Assembly (NCBI GenBank): GCA_947631215.1
Contig: CANRKN010000052.1
Span: 1-13,405 of the forward strand
Source: an uncultured Oscillospiraceae bacterium
GTDB taxonomy: Bacteria > Bacillota_A > Clostridia > Oscillospirales > Oscillospiraceae
Direction of reading: 5' to 3'
Length of the DNA stretch: 13,405 bases
Below the pieces are notes generated by a model. That model was given only the letters and a program-made list of their open reading frames with translations. It was not told the origin of the DNA and made no database searches. The translations under genes and the position numbers were made by a program. Position 1 is the stretch's first letter. Every line of letters begins with the position of its first letter. Shown here piece by piece: positions 7,627-13,405 of the stretch.

Positions 7627-7703
7627 TGGCACGGCATGAGGGATTCGAACCCCCGGCCTTCTGGTCCGTAGCCAGACGCTCTATCCAGCTGAGCTAATGC
7701 CGC
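7627..7703 (-). tRNA. tRNA-Arg(ACG)
   Basis: This 77-nt gene folds as a full cloverleaf. The acceptor GCGGCAT pairs with ATGCCGT (first pair G-U), followed by discriminator G and an encoded CCA. The D stem is GCTC/GAGC. The anticodon stem TCTGG/CCAGA encloses the loop CTACGGA with anticodon ACG. The variable loop is AGGCC, and the T arm is GGGGG-TTCGAAT-CCCTC. ACG, modified to ICG, reads CGU, CGC and CGA codons. It is a single tRNA with its own promoter and terminator. No integrase or duplicated 3' end is visible, so there is no sign of use as an attachment site. Confidence 0.97.
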
Positions 7704-7715
7704 TCGCGCCAAAGT

Positions 7716-7744
7716 ATAATAGCATAAGCCCGGACAGAATGCAA
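7716..7744 (-). promoter_or_regulatory. Predicted promoter of tRNA-Arg
   Basis: On the minus strand there is a -35-like TTGCAT (7739-7744), a 17-bp spacer and a -10 TATTAT (7716-7721; 5 of 6). The -10 lies 12 nt upstream of the mature tRNA 5' end, which leaves a very short leader. Confidence 0.6.
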
Positions 7745-7763
7745 GGGGGTAATTGGAAAAACC

Positions 7764-7925
7764 TCAGAGACCGAGAGCGCCGGCCACGTTGTCCATCACG
7801 TCGCCCATGGATTTGAGGGCCTTGCCCACGTTGATCTTTTTCTTCTTCGGCATGGCGATCATGCCCACCATGGAGCCCACGGCCAGGCCCACGCCCATGC
7901 CCTTGATAAACGACATATTATTCAT
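7764..7925 (-). CDS. Small Gly-zipper protein of unknown function (53 aa)
   Basis: This short gene starts at ATG 7925 and has a good ribosome site, AGAGGGG, just upstream. The product is MNNMSFIKGMGVGLAVGSMV... ending in NVAGALGL. Residues about 6-25 form a Gly-rich hydrophobic segment with GxxxG-like spacing (GMGVGLAVGSMVGM). A basic patch PKKKK (26-30) follows, then an amphipathic C-terminal helix (VGKALKSMGDVMDNVAGAL). This layout resembles small YtxH-like proteins that I recall as common in Clostridia, with one membrane-associated helix and a short cytoplasmic tail; no function is known to me. It is divergent from ymdB and lies upstream of tRNA-Arg. Codon use (GC-rich third positions) matches neighbouring genes, which supports it being real. 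Confidence 0.8.
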   Translation of the reverse strand: MNNMSFIKGMGVGLAVGSMVGMIAMPKKKKINVGKALKSMGDVMDNVAGALGL

Positions 7926-7966
7926 GCTTTACCCCTCTTTCACCGCTAGTATTTCCCACGGAAACA

Positions 7967-8002
7967 TGATATATTTAATCTAACTGTAAAAATTTTGAGG
8001 AG
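7967..8002 (+). promoter_or_regulatory. Predicted extended -10 promoter and RBS of the ymdB operon
   Basis: TGA-TATATT (7967-7975) is an extended -10 with 5 of 6 matches. No good -35 is seen 17 bp upstream. GAGGAG (7997-8002) leaves 6 nt to the ATG at 8009. The 83-nt AT-rich gap is shared with the divergent small gene, whose own promoter I could not place. Confidence 0.4.
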
Positions 8003-8008
8003 CGTCTT

Positions 8009-8788
8009 ATGATCATCAGTATATTGGCCGTGGGCGACGTGTGCGGCGCGCCGGGCCTCGCCTTTCTGGAGAAGAATCTGAAAGCCCTCCGCCGCCAGCG
8101 GGGCATATCCTTCGTGGTGGTGAACGGGGAGAACGCCAACGTGGTGGGCGTGACGCCGGAGCAGTGCGACCGCATCCTGAACGCCGGGGCGGACGTGGTG
8201 ACCCTTGGAAACCACACCTGGGTGCGCTGGGAGCTGAAGCCCTATCTCGCCGACAACGTGCATGTGCTGCGGCCTCTCAATTTTGCGCCCCAGTGCCCGG
8301 GGCGGGGCTACGGCGTCTACCGCACGCCCTTCGGGGAGATATGCGTCATCAACCTCATGGGCCGGTTCACCCTGGACCCCAACACGGACAACCCCTTCGT
8401 GGAGGTGGACGTGCTGTTGAAAGAACTGGACCCCAAGCCGAAGATCATTTTGGTGGACATGCACGCCGAGGGCACCAGCGAGCGCCTGGCCATGGGCTAT
8501 TTCCTGGACGGGCGGGTCAGCGCCGTGTGGGGCACCCACACCCATGTGCAGACCTCGGACGCGGGCGTGCTGCCGAACGGCACGGGCTTTATAAGCGACC
8601 TGGGTATGACGGGGGCGGGCCACAGCGTGCTGGGCATCGACGTGGACCAGTCCATCAATCGCTTTTTGGGCGACCCGCCCATGCGCTATAAGCCCGGGGA
8701 CGGGGACGGGAAGATGGAGTGCTGCGTGTTCGACGTCGACACGGACACCGGCCTGTGCGTGGGGGCGGAGGCCCTTCGCATCCTATGA
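8009..8788 (+). CDS. ymdB: YmdB-family metallophosphoesterase (cyclic nucleotide phosphodiesterase)
   Basis: This 259-residue protein is close to the usual length of about 264 for the YmdB/DR1281 family. In Bacillus subtilis, YmdB cleaves 2',3'-cyclic nucleotides and influences biofilm and motility decisions. The dinuclear metal-site residues are visible: D10 in VGDVCG, E41 and N42 in NGEN, N68 and H69 in TLGNHTW, H152 in DMHAE, and H177 and H179 in GTHTHVQ. The family signature LGMTG is also present. Variations such as DMHAE (often DFHAE) and DLGMTG (often DVGMTG) are conservative. Its stop overlaps the start of the nuclease gene as ATGA (8785-8788), so the two are probably translationally coupled. 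In many Firmicutes ymdB follows rny; here it is first in its transcription unit and rny is not in the window. Confidence 0.95.
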   Translation: MIISILAVGDVCGAPGLAFLEKNLKALRRQRGISFVVVNGENANVVGVTPEQCDRILNAGADVVTLGNHTWVRWELKPYLADNVHVLRPLNFAPQCPGRGYGVYRTPFGEICVINLMGRFTLDPNTDNPFVEVDVLLKELDPKPKIILVDMHAEGTSERLAMGYFLDGRVSAVWGTHTHVQTSDAGVLPNGTGFISDLGMTGAGHSVLGIDVDQSINRFLGDPPMRYKPGDGDGKMECCVFDVDTDTGLCVGAEALRIL

Positions 8789-9888
8789 TACGCCTGCTGC
8801 ACGCCGCGGACCTGCATTTGGACTCGCCCTTTCAGGCCCTGGGCCGGGAGAAGGCCGCCCTGCGCCGGAGCGAGCAGAGAGCGCTGCTGGCCCGGATGGG
8901 GGAACTCATAAAGTCGGAGCAGGTGGATATGGCCCTGCTGGCGGGGGATCTCTTTGACGCGGACGCCCCCTATCCCGAGACGGTGCGGCTCTTGGAACAG
9001 ACCCTGCCCGCCTGGGGCGTGCCCGTATTCATCGCCCCGGGCAACCATGACTGGTACGGCCCCCGCTCCCCCTGGGCCCGGCTGGACCTGGGGGAGAACG
9101 TGCATGTGTTCACGGGCGAGGAGATAGAATGCGTCGAGGTCCCATCCCTGAACGCCCGGGTGTGGGGCGCGGCCTTCACGGGTAAATATCGAAAACCGCC
9201 CCTGGCGGGCTTCGAGGCGGAGAAGGCGGGGGATACTATTGACATCATGGTCCTGCACGGGGAGGTGGGCGTGCCCGGCTCCCCCTACGGGGCCATATCG
9301 GAGCAGGACATCGCACGAAGCGGCATGGACTATGTGGCCCTGGGCCACAGCCACGCTTATAGCGGCCTGCGCCGGGCGGGGGAGACATGGTACGCCTGGC
9401 CCGGCTGCCCCGAGGGCCGGGGCTTTGACGAGACGGGCGAAAAGGGCGTGTTCCTGGCGGAGATCGGCCCGGATGGCTGCACGGCGAAGCTCCTGGACCT
9501 GGGCGGCCGGCGGTATGAGGTGCTGACGGTGGACTTATCCGACAGCGTGGACCATGAGGGAGCCGTGCTGGATGCCCTGGGGCGGGATACGTCCCGGGAC
9601 ATATACCGCATCATCCTCACCGGCGCGCCGGAGGCGGCCCCGGATATCCCCGCCCTGCAGAGCGCCCTGGAGGGGCGGTTCTTCGCCCTGGAGCTGCGGG
9701 ACGGCACCGTCCTCAGACGGGACGTATGGGAGGGCCGGGAGGTGCTGAGCCTGAAGGGCCTTTTCCTGGACGGCCTCTGGCGGCGCTACGAGGCCGCGGA
9801 GACGGACGAGGAGCGGGCGGATATAGAGCTTGCCGCGCGGTATGGATTAGCGGCGTTAGAGAATGGGGAAGAGCCCCCGCTGGCGTGA
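8785..9888 (+). CDS. yhaO: YhaO-like DNA repair exonuclease (SbcD/Mre11-type metallophosphoesterase)
   Basis: This 367-residue protein starts in a 4-nt ATGA overlap with ymdB; an upstream in-frame ATG would overlap ymdB much further and is rejected. The calcineurin-like phosphoesterase motifs of SbcD/Mre11 nucleases are in order: D9 and H11 in HAADLHLDSPF, D55 in GDLFD, N87, H88 and D89 in GNHDW, H158 in VLHGE, and H188 and H190 in GHSH. The C-terminal part (about 260-367) is a smaller domain that would contact the partner ATPase. By family knowledge such proteins act with a SbcC/YhaN-type ATPase on broken or abnormal DNA ends. The matching ATPase gene follows, separated by an unusual 231-nt gap filled with palindromic elements. 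It could be called SbcD, but the length and the partner fit YhaO better. Confidence 0.9.
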   Translation: MIRLLHAADLHLDSPFQALGREKAALRRSEQRALLARMGELIKSEQVDMALLAGDLFDADAPYPETVRLLEQTLPAWGVPVFIAPGNHDWYGPRSPWARLDLGENVHVFTGEEIECVEVPSLNARVWGAAFTGKYRKPPLAGFEAEKAGDTIDIMVLHGEVGVPGSPYGAISEQDIARSGMDYVALGHSHAYSGLRRAGETWYAWPGCPEGRGFDETGEKGVFLAEIGPDGCTAKLLDLGGRRYEVLTVDLSDSVDHEGAVLDALGRDTSRDIYRIILTGAPEAAPDIPALQSALEGRFFALELRDGTVLRRDVWEGREVLSLKGLFLDGLWRRYEAAETDEERADIELAARYGLAALENGEEPPLA

Positions 9889-9980
9889 CCCGACGGGCGG
9901 TGAGAACCGGCAGTGTGCCGAATGCGGTTGGTGAGCGAAGCGAACTTTAGCAGCAGGCATACTGCCGGGCTCAGCCGCCC
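9889..9980 (+). repeat. Palindromic intergenic element, copy A
   Basis: The element starts at CCCGACG, the first base after the yhaO stop codon. It forms a long imperfect hairpin: GGGCGG (9895-9900) with CCGCCC (9975-9980), TGAG (9901-9904) with CTCA (9970-9973) and one bulged G, and CCGGCAGTGTGCC (9907-9919) with GGCATACTGCCGG (9956-9968), 13 bp including one G-U. The 36-nt centre contains GGTGAGCGAAGCGAAC. It is nearly identical to copy C, inverted, beyond the yhaN-like gene. The plus-strand transcript would carry the G-U form of the stem. Confidence 0.85.
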
Positions 9981-10000
9981 TGGGATAGGCTGGAATAGCC

Positions 10001-10091
10001 CGGACGGGCCCGACAGTATCCCGGCTCACTTGTTACGCTGCGCTCACGAGCCGTGAGGCCGTGACACTGCCGGCTCCCGCCGGGCGTCGGG
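10001..10091 (-). repeat. Palindromic intergenic element, diverged copy B
   Basis: On the minus strand it begins CCCGACG (10085-10091), continues with GCCGGCAGTGT, has the central GTGAGCGCAGCGTAAC and ends GATACTGTCGGGC, all in the same order as copy A. The centre is otherwise different and can form its own hairpin (CTCACG-GCT-CGTGAG). The outer stem pairs with two G-U wobbles. A and B lie head to head, 20 bp apart, and fill most of the 231-nt gap. Confidence 0.65.
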
Positions 10092-10119
10092 TTGGCATAG
10101 GGCGGCATAAGGAGAAGAT

Positions 10120-12075
10120 ATGATCATCAAAAAAATGACCGCGTGGTTCGGGACGCTGGAGGGCCGGTCCCTGGAGCTGGGACCGGGGCTCAACATCCTC
10201 TTTGCACCCAACGAGAGCGGCAAATCCACCTGGTGCGCTTTCCTGCGGGCCATGCTCTACGGCGTGGACACCGGCCAGCGGGCCCACCAGGGCCAGCAGC
10301 CGGACAAGGTGAAGTACCTGCCCTGGAGCGGGTCGCCCATGTCCGGCAGCATGGATATAGAGACCGCCGACGGCCCCGTGACCCTGCGGCGGTGGACCGA
10401 GCGGGCAAACCAGCCCATGCAGGCCTTCTCCGCCACGGTGACGGGCACGGACCTTTCAGCGGACCTCACCGCCGACGGGGCGGGACAGGCCCTCACCGGC
10501 GCGCCCCGGGAGGTATTCGAGCGCAGCGCCTTCATCCACCAGATGGGCCTGGGCCTGACCAACGACCCGGAGCTGGAAAAGCGCTTTGCCGCCATCGTCA
10601 CCGCCGGGGACGAGGAGCAGTCCTTCACCGAGACGGATAAGCGCCTGCGCGCCTGGCTGCGGCGGCGCCGGTCCGGCCGCCGGGGGGCCATCCCCGAGCT
10701 GGAGGGGGAGCTCTCCCGGCTGGACGGGAAGCTGGGCGAGATGGATAGGGCTGCTGCCGAGGTGGGCCGGCTGGAAGAGGAACTGGGTCTGGCCCAGGGG
10801 CGCCAGGAGGAGCTGGTGCGCCGCATGGAGCAGGCCCGGGCCGAGGCCCGGAAGAGGGCCCTGGCGGAGCTGGCCGCCGCCCGGGAGGCGGTGCAGACGC
10901 GGGAAGCGGACCTGAACGAGGCATCCCGCTGGGCGGAGGACGCCCAGCGGGCGCTGGACGATACTCCCTTCGCGGGCATGGAGCCCGACGAGGCGGAGAG
11001 CCAGGCCGGGGCGGATATGGATCGGCTGGAGGATCTGGACCGGCAGGCCCAGAGCCTGCCCGGGGAATGGACACCTATCATCCCCTTGATCATCGCGGGG
11101 ATATTGTGGGCGGCGACGGTGTTTCTGCCCTGCTACCCCATCGCCCCTATCGCCGGCGGGGCGGTGTTCCTGGCGGCGGCTGTGGGCGCGTGGCTCTGGC
11201 GGCGGCGCATCCGGGACCGGCGGCAGGCGCTGGAGGCTGCGGCGCGGCATATACTGGATAGCTATGACGCGGTGACGCCGGGGGGTATACGGGAGAGACT
11301 TGCGGAGTATGAGGACCTGTGGACTGAGGCCCAAAACGCGGCCCATGCCAAGACGCAGGCGGAGGCCGCGCTGGAGCGGGCCCGGGCCCGGCGGAAGGCC
11401 GCGGAGGAGCCAGTGCTGAACGGCCTGGACTTTGAACACGGCGACAGCGAGGCGGCCCGGGCTTCCCGGGCGGTGGTCCAGGGCCAGCGGGATATGGACG
11501 CGCTGAAGGAGCGGCGGGCCATGGCCGAAGGCCGGGCCCGCGCCATGGGGGACCCCATGGCCCTGCGCTCGGAGCGGGATAAGGGCCAGGACCGGCGGCA
11601 GGCGCTGCTTATGCAGGAGCGGGCCCTGCAATTGGCTATCGAGGCCATGGAGGGGGCCGACGACGCCCTCCGGGAGAGGTTCACCCCCATGGTGGCGGAA
11701 AAGGCCGCCGGGATATTCGCCGCCCTCACCGGCGGCCGCTACGACGAGATCACCCTGGCCCGGGACCTGTCCGCCAAGGCGCGGCGGGCCGGGGACGCGG
11801 TGGGCCGGGAGGCGGACTACCTGTCCCAGGGGGCCAAGGACCAGCTCTACCTGGCGCTGCGCCTGGCGGTATGCGAGCTGGTGCTGCCCCAGGAGCAGGC
11901 GTGCCCCATCGTGCTGGACGACGCCCTGGCCGCCTTCGACCAGGGGCGGATGGAGAAGGCGCTGGATATGCTGAAGGAGCTGGCCAAAACGCGCCAGGTG
12001 CTGCTGTTCACCTGCCACGTCCGGGAGCGGGAATATTTTAAGGACGACCCGGCCGTGACGGTCCAGGGGATATAA
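10120..12075 (+). CDS. yhaN: YhaN-like AAA/SbcC-type ATPase with membrane hairpin
   Basis: This 651-residue SMC/Rad50-like ATPase is the expected partner of the upstream nuclease. Seen in order: Walker A APNESGKST (29-37, with K35; Ala replaces the usual first Gly), Q-loop Q141 in FIHQMG, Glu/Arg/Ala-rich coiled coil (about 190-300), two adjacent hydrophobic segments (about 319-338 and 341-360) followed by RRRIRDRR, a second coiled coil (about 370-530), signature LSQGAKDQ (568-575) and Walker B IVLDD (597-601). A central membrane hairpin is known from YhaN-type proteins but not from SbcC. It suggests that the nuclease complex is membrane-tethered. At 651 residues it is much shorter than B. 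subtilis YhaN (about 960), mainly in the coiled coil. The start is supported by AAGGAG 5 nt upstream. The gene is flanked on both sides by palindromic elements. Confidence 0.88.
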   Translation: MIIKKMTAWFGTLEGRSLELGPGLNILFAPNESGKSTWCAFLRAMLYGVDTGQRAHQGQQPDKVKYLPWSGSPMSGSMDIETADGPVTLRRWTERANQPMQAFSATVTGTDLSADLTADGAGQALTGAPREVFERSAFIHQMGLGLTNDPELEKRFAAIVTAGDEEQSFTETDKRLRAWLRRRRSGRRGAIPELEGELSRLDGKLGEMDRAAAEVGRLEEELGLAQGRQEELVRRMEQARAEARKRALAELAAAREAVQTREADLNEASRWAEDAQRALDDTPFAGMEPDEAESQAGADMDRLEDLDRQAQSLPGEWTPIIPLIIAGILWAATVFLPCYPIAPIAGGAVFLAAAVGAWLWRRRIRDRRQALEAAARHILDSYDAVTPGGIRERLAEYEDLWTEAQNAAHAKTQAEAALERARARRKAAEEPVLNGLDFEHGDSEAARASRAVVQGQRDMDALKERRAMAEGRARAMGDPMALRSERDKGQDRRQALLMQERALQLAIEAMEGADDALRERFTPMVAEKAAGIFAALTGGRYDEITLARDLSAKARRAGDAVGREADYLSQGAKDQLYLALRLAVCELVLPQEQACPIVLDDALAAFDQGRMEKALDMLKELAKTRQVLLFTCHVREREYFKDDPAVTVQGI

Positions 12076-12094
12076 ACAAACCTGCGTGGTGCCA

Positions 12095-12186
12095 GAGCGG
12101 CCGAGTCTGACAGTATGCCTGCTGCTAAAGTTCGCTTCGCTCACCAACCGCATCCGGCACACTGTCAGACCTCGCCGCCCGTCGGG
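12095..12186 (-). repeat. Palindromic intergenic element, copy C (inverted relative to A)
   Basis: This fills most of the 137-nt gap between the ATPase and methyltransferase genes. Read on the minus strand it begins CCCGACGGGCGGCGAG. Its 62-nt core (12107-12168) matches the copy A core (9907-9968) at 57 positions. The stem CTGACAGT/ACTGTCAG replaces CCGGCAGT/ACTGCCGG by two complete base-pair swaps, and the outer CGAG/CTCG replaces TGAG/CTCA. The low-coordinate flank (12095-12105) pairs with the high-coordinate flank (12171-12180) with one bulge, as in copy A. Confidence 0.85.
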
Positions 12187-12194
12187 GGGCTTTT
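12176..12194 (+). terminator. Possible weak terminator at the edge of copy C
   Basis: GCCC-GTCGG-GGGC followed by TTTT could form a short stem with a brief U run after the ATPase gene. It overlaps the end of the palindromic element and lies just before the next ribosome site. The U run is short, so read-through into the methyltransferase gene is likely. Confidence 0.25.
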
Positions 12195-12212
12195 CAAGGA
12201 GAGGTAGAACAT

Positions 12213-13319
12213 ATGTCTGAATTTCTGGTGCCGTGCCTGTTCGGGCTGGAGGGGCCATGCGCCGACGAGCTGCGGCGGATGGGCGTCCATGACGTCCGGG
12301 CGGAGAACGGCCATGTCCGCTTTGCCGGGGACGCGGCGGACTGCGCCCGGGCCAACATCCGCCTGCGCACCGGCGAGCGGGTGCTGCTGCGGCTGGGGGG
12401 CTTCGAGGCCCCCACCTTCGACGCCCTTTTCGAAGGCGTGAAGGCCCTGCCGCTTTCCCGGCTCATCCCGAAAGACGGCCAGTTCCCCGTGAAGGGCTAT
12501 TGCCTGAACTCCGCCCTCCACTCCGTGCCGGACTGCCAGAGGATCATCAAAAAGGCCGCGGCGGAGGCTCTTGGCGCGGCGTATCATGTCCAGTGGCTGC
12601 CGGAGACCGGCGCCCTCTATCAGATCCAGTTCTCCATCGTGAAGGACTTTGCGGAGATATTCCTGGACACCACCGGCACGCCGCTCTTCAAGCGCGGCTA
12701 CCGGCCCGGCCATGTGGCGGCCCCCCTGCGGGAGACGCTGGCGGCGGCGCTGGTGGGCTTTGCCCGCTACCGGGGCCGGGACGCGTTCTGGGACCCCTTC
12801 TGCGGCAGCGGCACCATCCCCATCGAGGCGGCCCTCATGGCCCGGAACCGGGCCCCGGGGCTCAACAGGACCTTTGCCGCCCAGGCATGGCCCAACGTGC
12901 CCGCCCGGGTGTGGCGGGACGCGGCGGCGGAGGTCCGGAGCTTGGAATACCACGGGGATTACCACATCTTCGCCTCGGACATCGACCCCAAGGCGGTGGC
13001 CCTGGCCCGGGAGAACGCCCGCCGGGCCGGGGTGGAGGGGGATATCACCTTCTCCGCGGCCGACGCCCTCACCGCCCCCGCGCCCTGGGAGAAGGGCGTG
13101 CTCGTGTGCAACCCGCCCTATGGCGAGCGGATGCTGGAAAAACAGGAAGCACAAGACCTTTACAGAGCCATGGGCAGGGCCTGGCGGGCCATGGACGGCT
13201 GGCAGAAGTTCGTCATCACCTCCGAGCCGGACTTCGAGCGGCTCTACGGCGTCCCCGCCCAAAAGCGCCGCAAGCTCTACAACGGCATGATCCAGTGCAA
13301 TCTGTATCGGTATGACTGA
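12213..13319 (+). CDS. THUMP-type class I SAM-dependent rRNA methyltransferase (YpsC/RlmL-N family)
   Basis: This 368-residue protein probably methylates an exocyclic guanine N2 in 23S rRNA, by family analogy with the N-terminal half of E. coli RlmL and with B. subtilis YpsC. The N-terminal ferredoxin-like plus THUMP region (about 1-155) recognises RNA. KRGYRPG (160-166) is the family signature before the catalytic domain. The SAM-binding motif is DPFCGSGTIPIEAAL (194-208), an acidic ribose-binding region is at ASDIDPKAV (254-262), and the catalytic loop is NPPYGER (300-306). The length is typical of the single-domain family. GAGAGG, 8 nt upstream, supports the start. The gene follows copy C by 26 nt and is codirectional with the ymdB-yhaO-yhaN group; whether it shares their transcript is unclear. 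Confidence 0.92.
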   Translation: MSEFLVPCLFGLEGPCADELRRMGVHDVRAENGHVRFAGDAADCARANIRLRTGERVLLRLGGFEAPTFDALFEGVKALPLSRLIPKDGQFPVKGYCLNSALHSVPDCQRIIKKAAAEALGAAYHVQWLPETGALYQIQFSIVKDFAEIFLDTTGTPLFKRGYRPGHVAAPLRETLAAALVGFARYRGRDAFWDPFCGSGTIPIEAALMARNRAPGLNRTFAAQAWPNVPARVWRDAAAEVRSLEYHGDYHIFASDIDPKAVALARENARRAGVEGDITFSAADALTAPAPWEKGVLVCNPPYGERMLEKQEAQDLYRAMGRAWRAMDGWQKFVITSEPDFERLYGVPAQKRRKLYNGMIQCNLYRYD

Positions 13320-13354
13320 CAAAAAACATCTTCCAAATTTGTGCAGATTACCAG

Positions 13355-13383
13355 TTGAAGAAAACATATAGATAGGGTATTAT
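13355..13383 (+). promoter_or_regulatory. Predicted sigma-A promoter of a heat-shock operon
   Basis: TTGAAG (13355-13360; 4 of 6), a 17-bp spacer and TATTAT (13378-13383; 5 of 6) form the best-spaced promoter in the window. It begins 35 nt after the methyltransferase stop in AT-rich DNA. The CIRCE arm begins 7 nt after the -10, at the expected start of transcription. Confidence 0.75.
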
Positions 13384-13390
13384 TACGGTG

Positions 13391-13399
13391 TTAGCACTC
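13391..13399 (+). promoter_or_regulatory. Left arm of a CIRCE operator (HrcA binding site), cut by the window end
   Basis: TTAGCACTC is an exact match to the left half of CIRCE (TTAGCACTC-N9-GAGTGCTAA). The window ends 6 nt into the spacer, so the right arm cannot be seen. CIRCE overlapping the start of transcription is the standard arrangement for HrcA repression of groESL and of hrcA-grpE-dnaK-dnaJ. One of these operons is therefore predicted just downstream. Confidence 0.8.
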
Positions 13400-13405
13400 A
13401 TAGGA

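Noticed and set aside
7497..7697. 66-residue plus-strand open frame across the tRNA region
   Set aside because: It runs through the terminator and the tRNA gene on the opposite strand and has no ribosome site or coding-like composition.
7627..7703. tRNA-Arg as an integration site for a mobile element
   Set aside because: No integrase, no duplicated tRNA 3' end and no change of composition beside it were seen. It has its own promoter and terminator.
9889..10119. Possible riboswitch or leader RNA before the ATPase gene
   Set aside because: The structure is explained by two repeat copies, one of which recurs inverted elsewhere. No known riboswitch core was recognised.
12085..12110. GGTGCCAGAGCGGCCGAG resembles the 5' part and D arm of a tRNA-Ser or tRNA-Leu
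   Set aside because: No anticodon arm, T arm or matching acceptor 3' end follows. The same segment appears in altered form at the matching end of copy A, so it belongs to the palindromic element.
10456..12258. 600-residue minus-strand open frame antisense to the ATPase gene
   Set aside because: The plus-strand ATPase has Walker A, Q-loop, signature and Walker B in order. The antisense frame has no motif and runs through the palindromic element.
12165..13367. 400-residue minus-strand open frame antisense to the methyltransferase gene
   Set aside because: The plus-strand protein carries the full set of methyltransferase motifs; the antisense frame is a codon-bias shadow.

Overview
The window looks like chromosomal DNA of a GC-rich, Gram-positive-type anaerobe of the class Clostridia, probably near the Oscillospiraceae. 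This is inferred from gene content: an AgrA/VirR-type LytTR regulator, a very large surface protein ending in a sortase signal (PKTGD, hydrophobic helix, Arg/Lys tail), a YmdB phosphodiesterase, a YhaO/YhaN (SbcD/SbcC-like) pair, a THUMP-type RNA methyltransferase and a CIRCE half-site. Coding DNA is strongly GC-rich, while the main promoter regions are AT-rich. The species cannot be named from the sequence.

Left part (1-7925), all on the minus strand. Read in the direction of transcription it holds: a 53-residue Gly-zipper protein, tRNA-Arg(ACG) with its own promoter and terminator, a 2055-residue secreted cell-wall-anchored protein, a strong intrinsic terminator, and a two-component system. 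That system is a LytTR response regulator followed 3 nt later by a membrane protein, probably its sensor kinase, which is cut by the window edge. The surface protein has a signal peptide, a Pro-rich linker, a large unassigned N-terminal region, an InlB/Flg_new-like repeat, a DUF11-like domain and five Cna-B/DUF5979-like domains. A second Pro-rich stalk of 18-bp tandem repeats and the sortase signal follow.

Right part (7926-13405), all on the plus strand. ymdB and a yhaO-like nuclease gene overlap by ATGA. Then come a yhaN-like ATPase gene and a 23S-type rRNA methyltransferase gene. The window ends inside a heat-shock promoter: -35, 17-bp spacer, -10 and the left arm of a CIRCE operator. A groESL or hrcA-grpE-dnaK operon should therefore begin just past the end.

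The most unusual signal is a family of about 92-bp palindromic elements in the two gaps flanking the yhaN-like gene. Copy A (9889-9980) and copy C (12095-12186, inverted) match at 57 of 62 core positions, and four of the five differences form two compensatory base-pair changes in the stem. A third, diverged copy B (about 10001-10091, inverted) lies next to A. The elements separate genes that are usually tightly spaced in this kind of operon. They look like a mobile or replicating palindromic repeat (MITE/REP-like) rather than a conserved mRNA structure, because the copies lie in opposite orientations.
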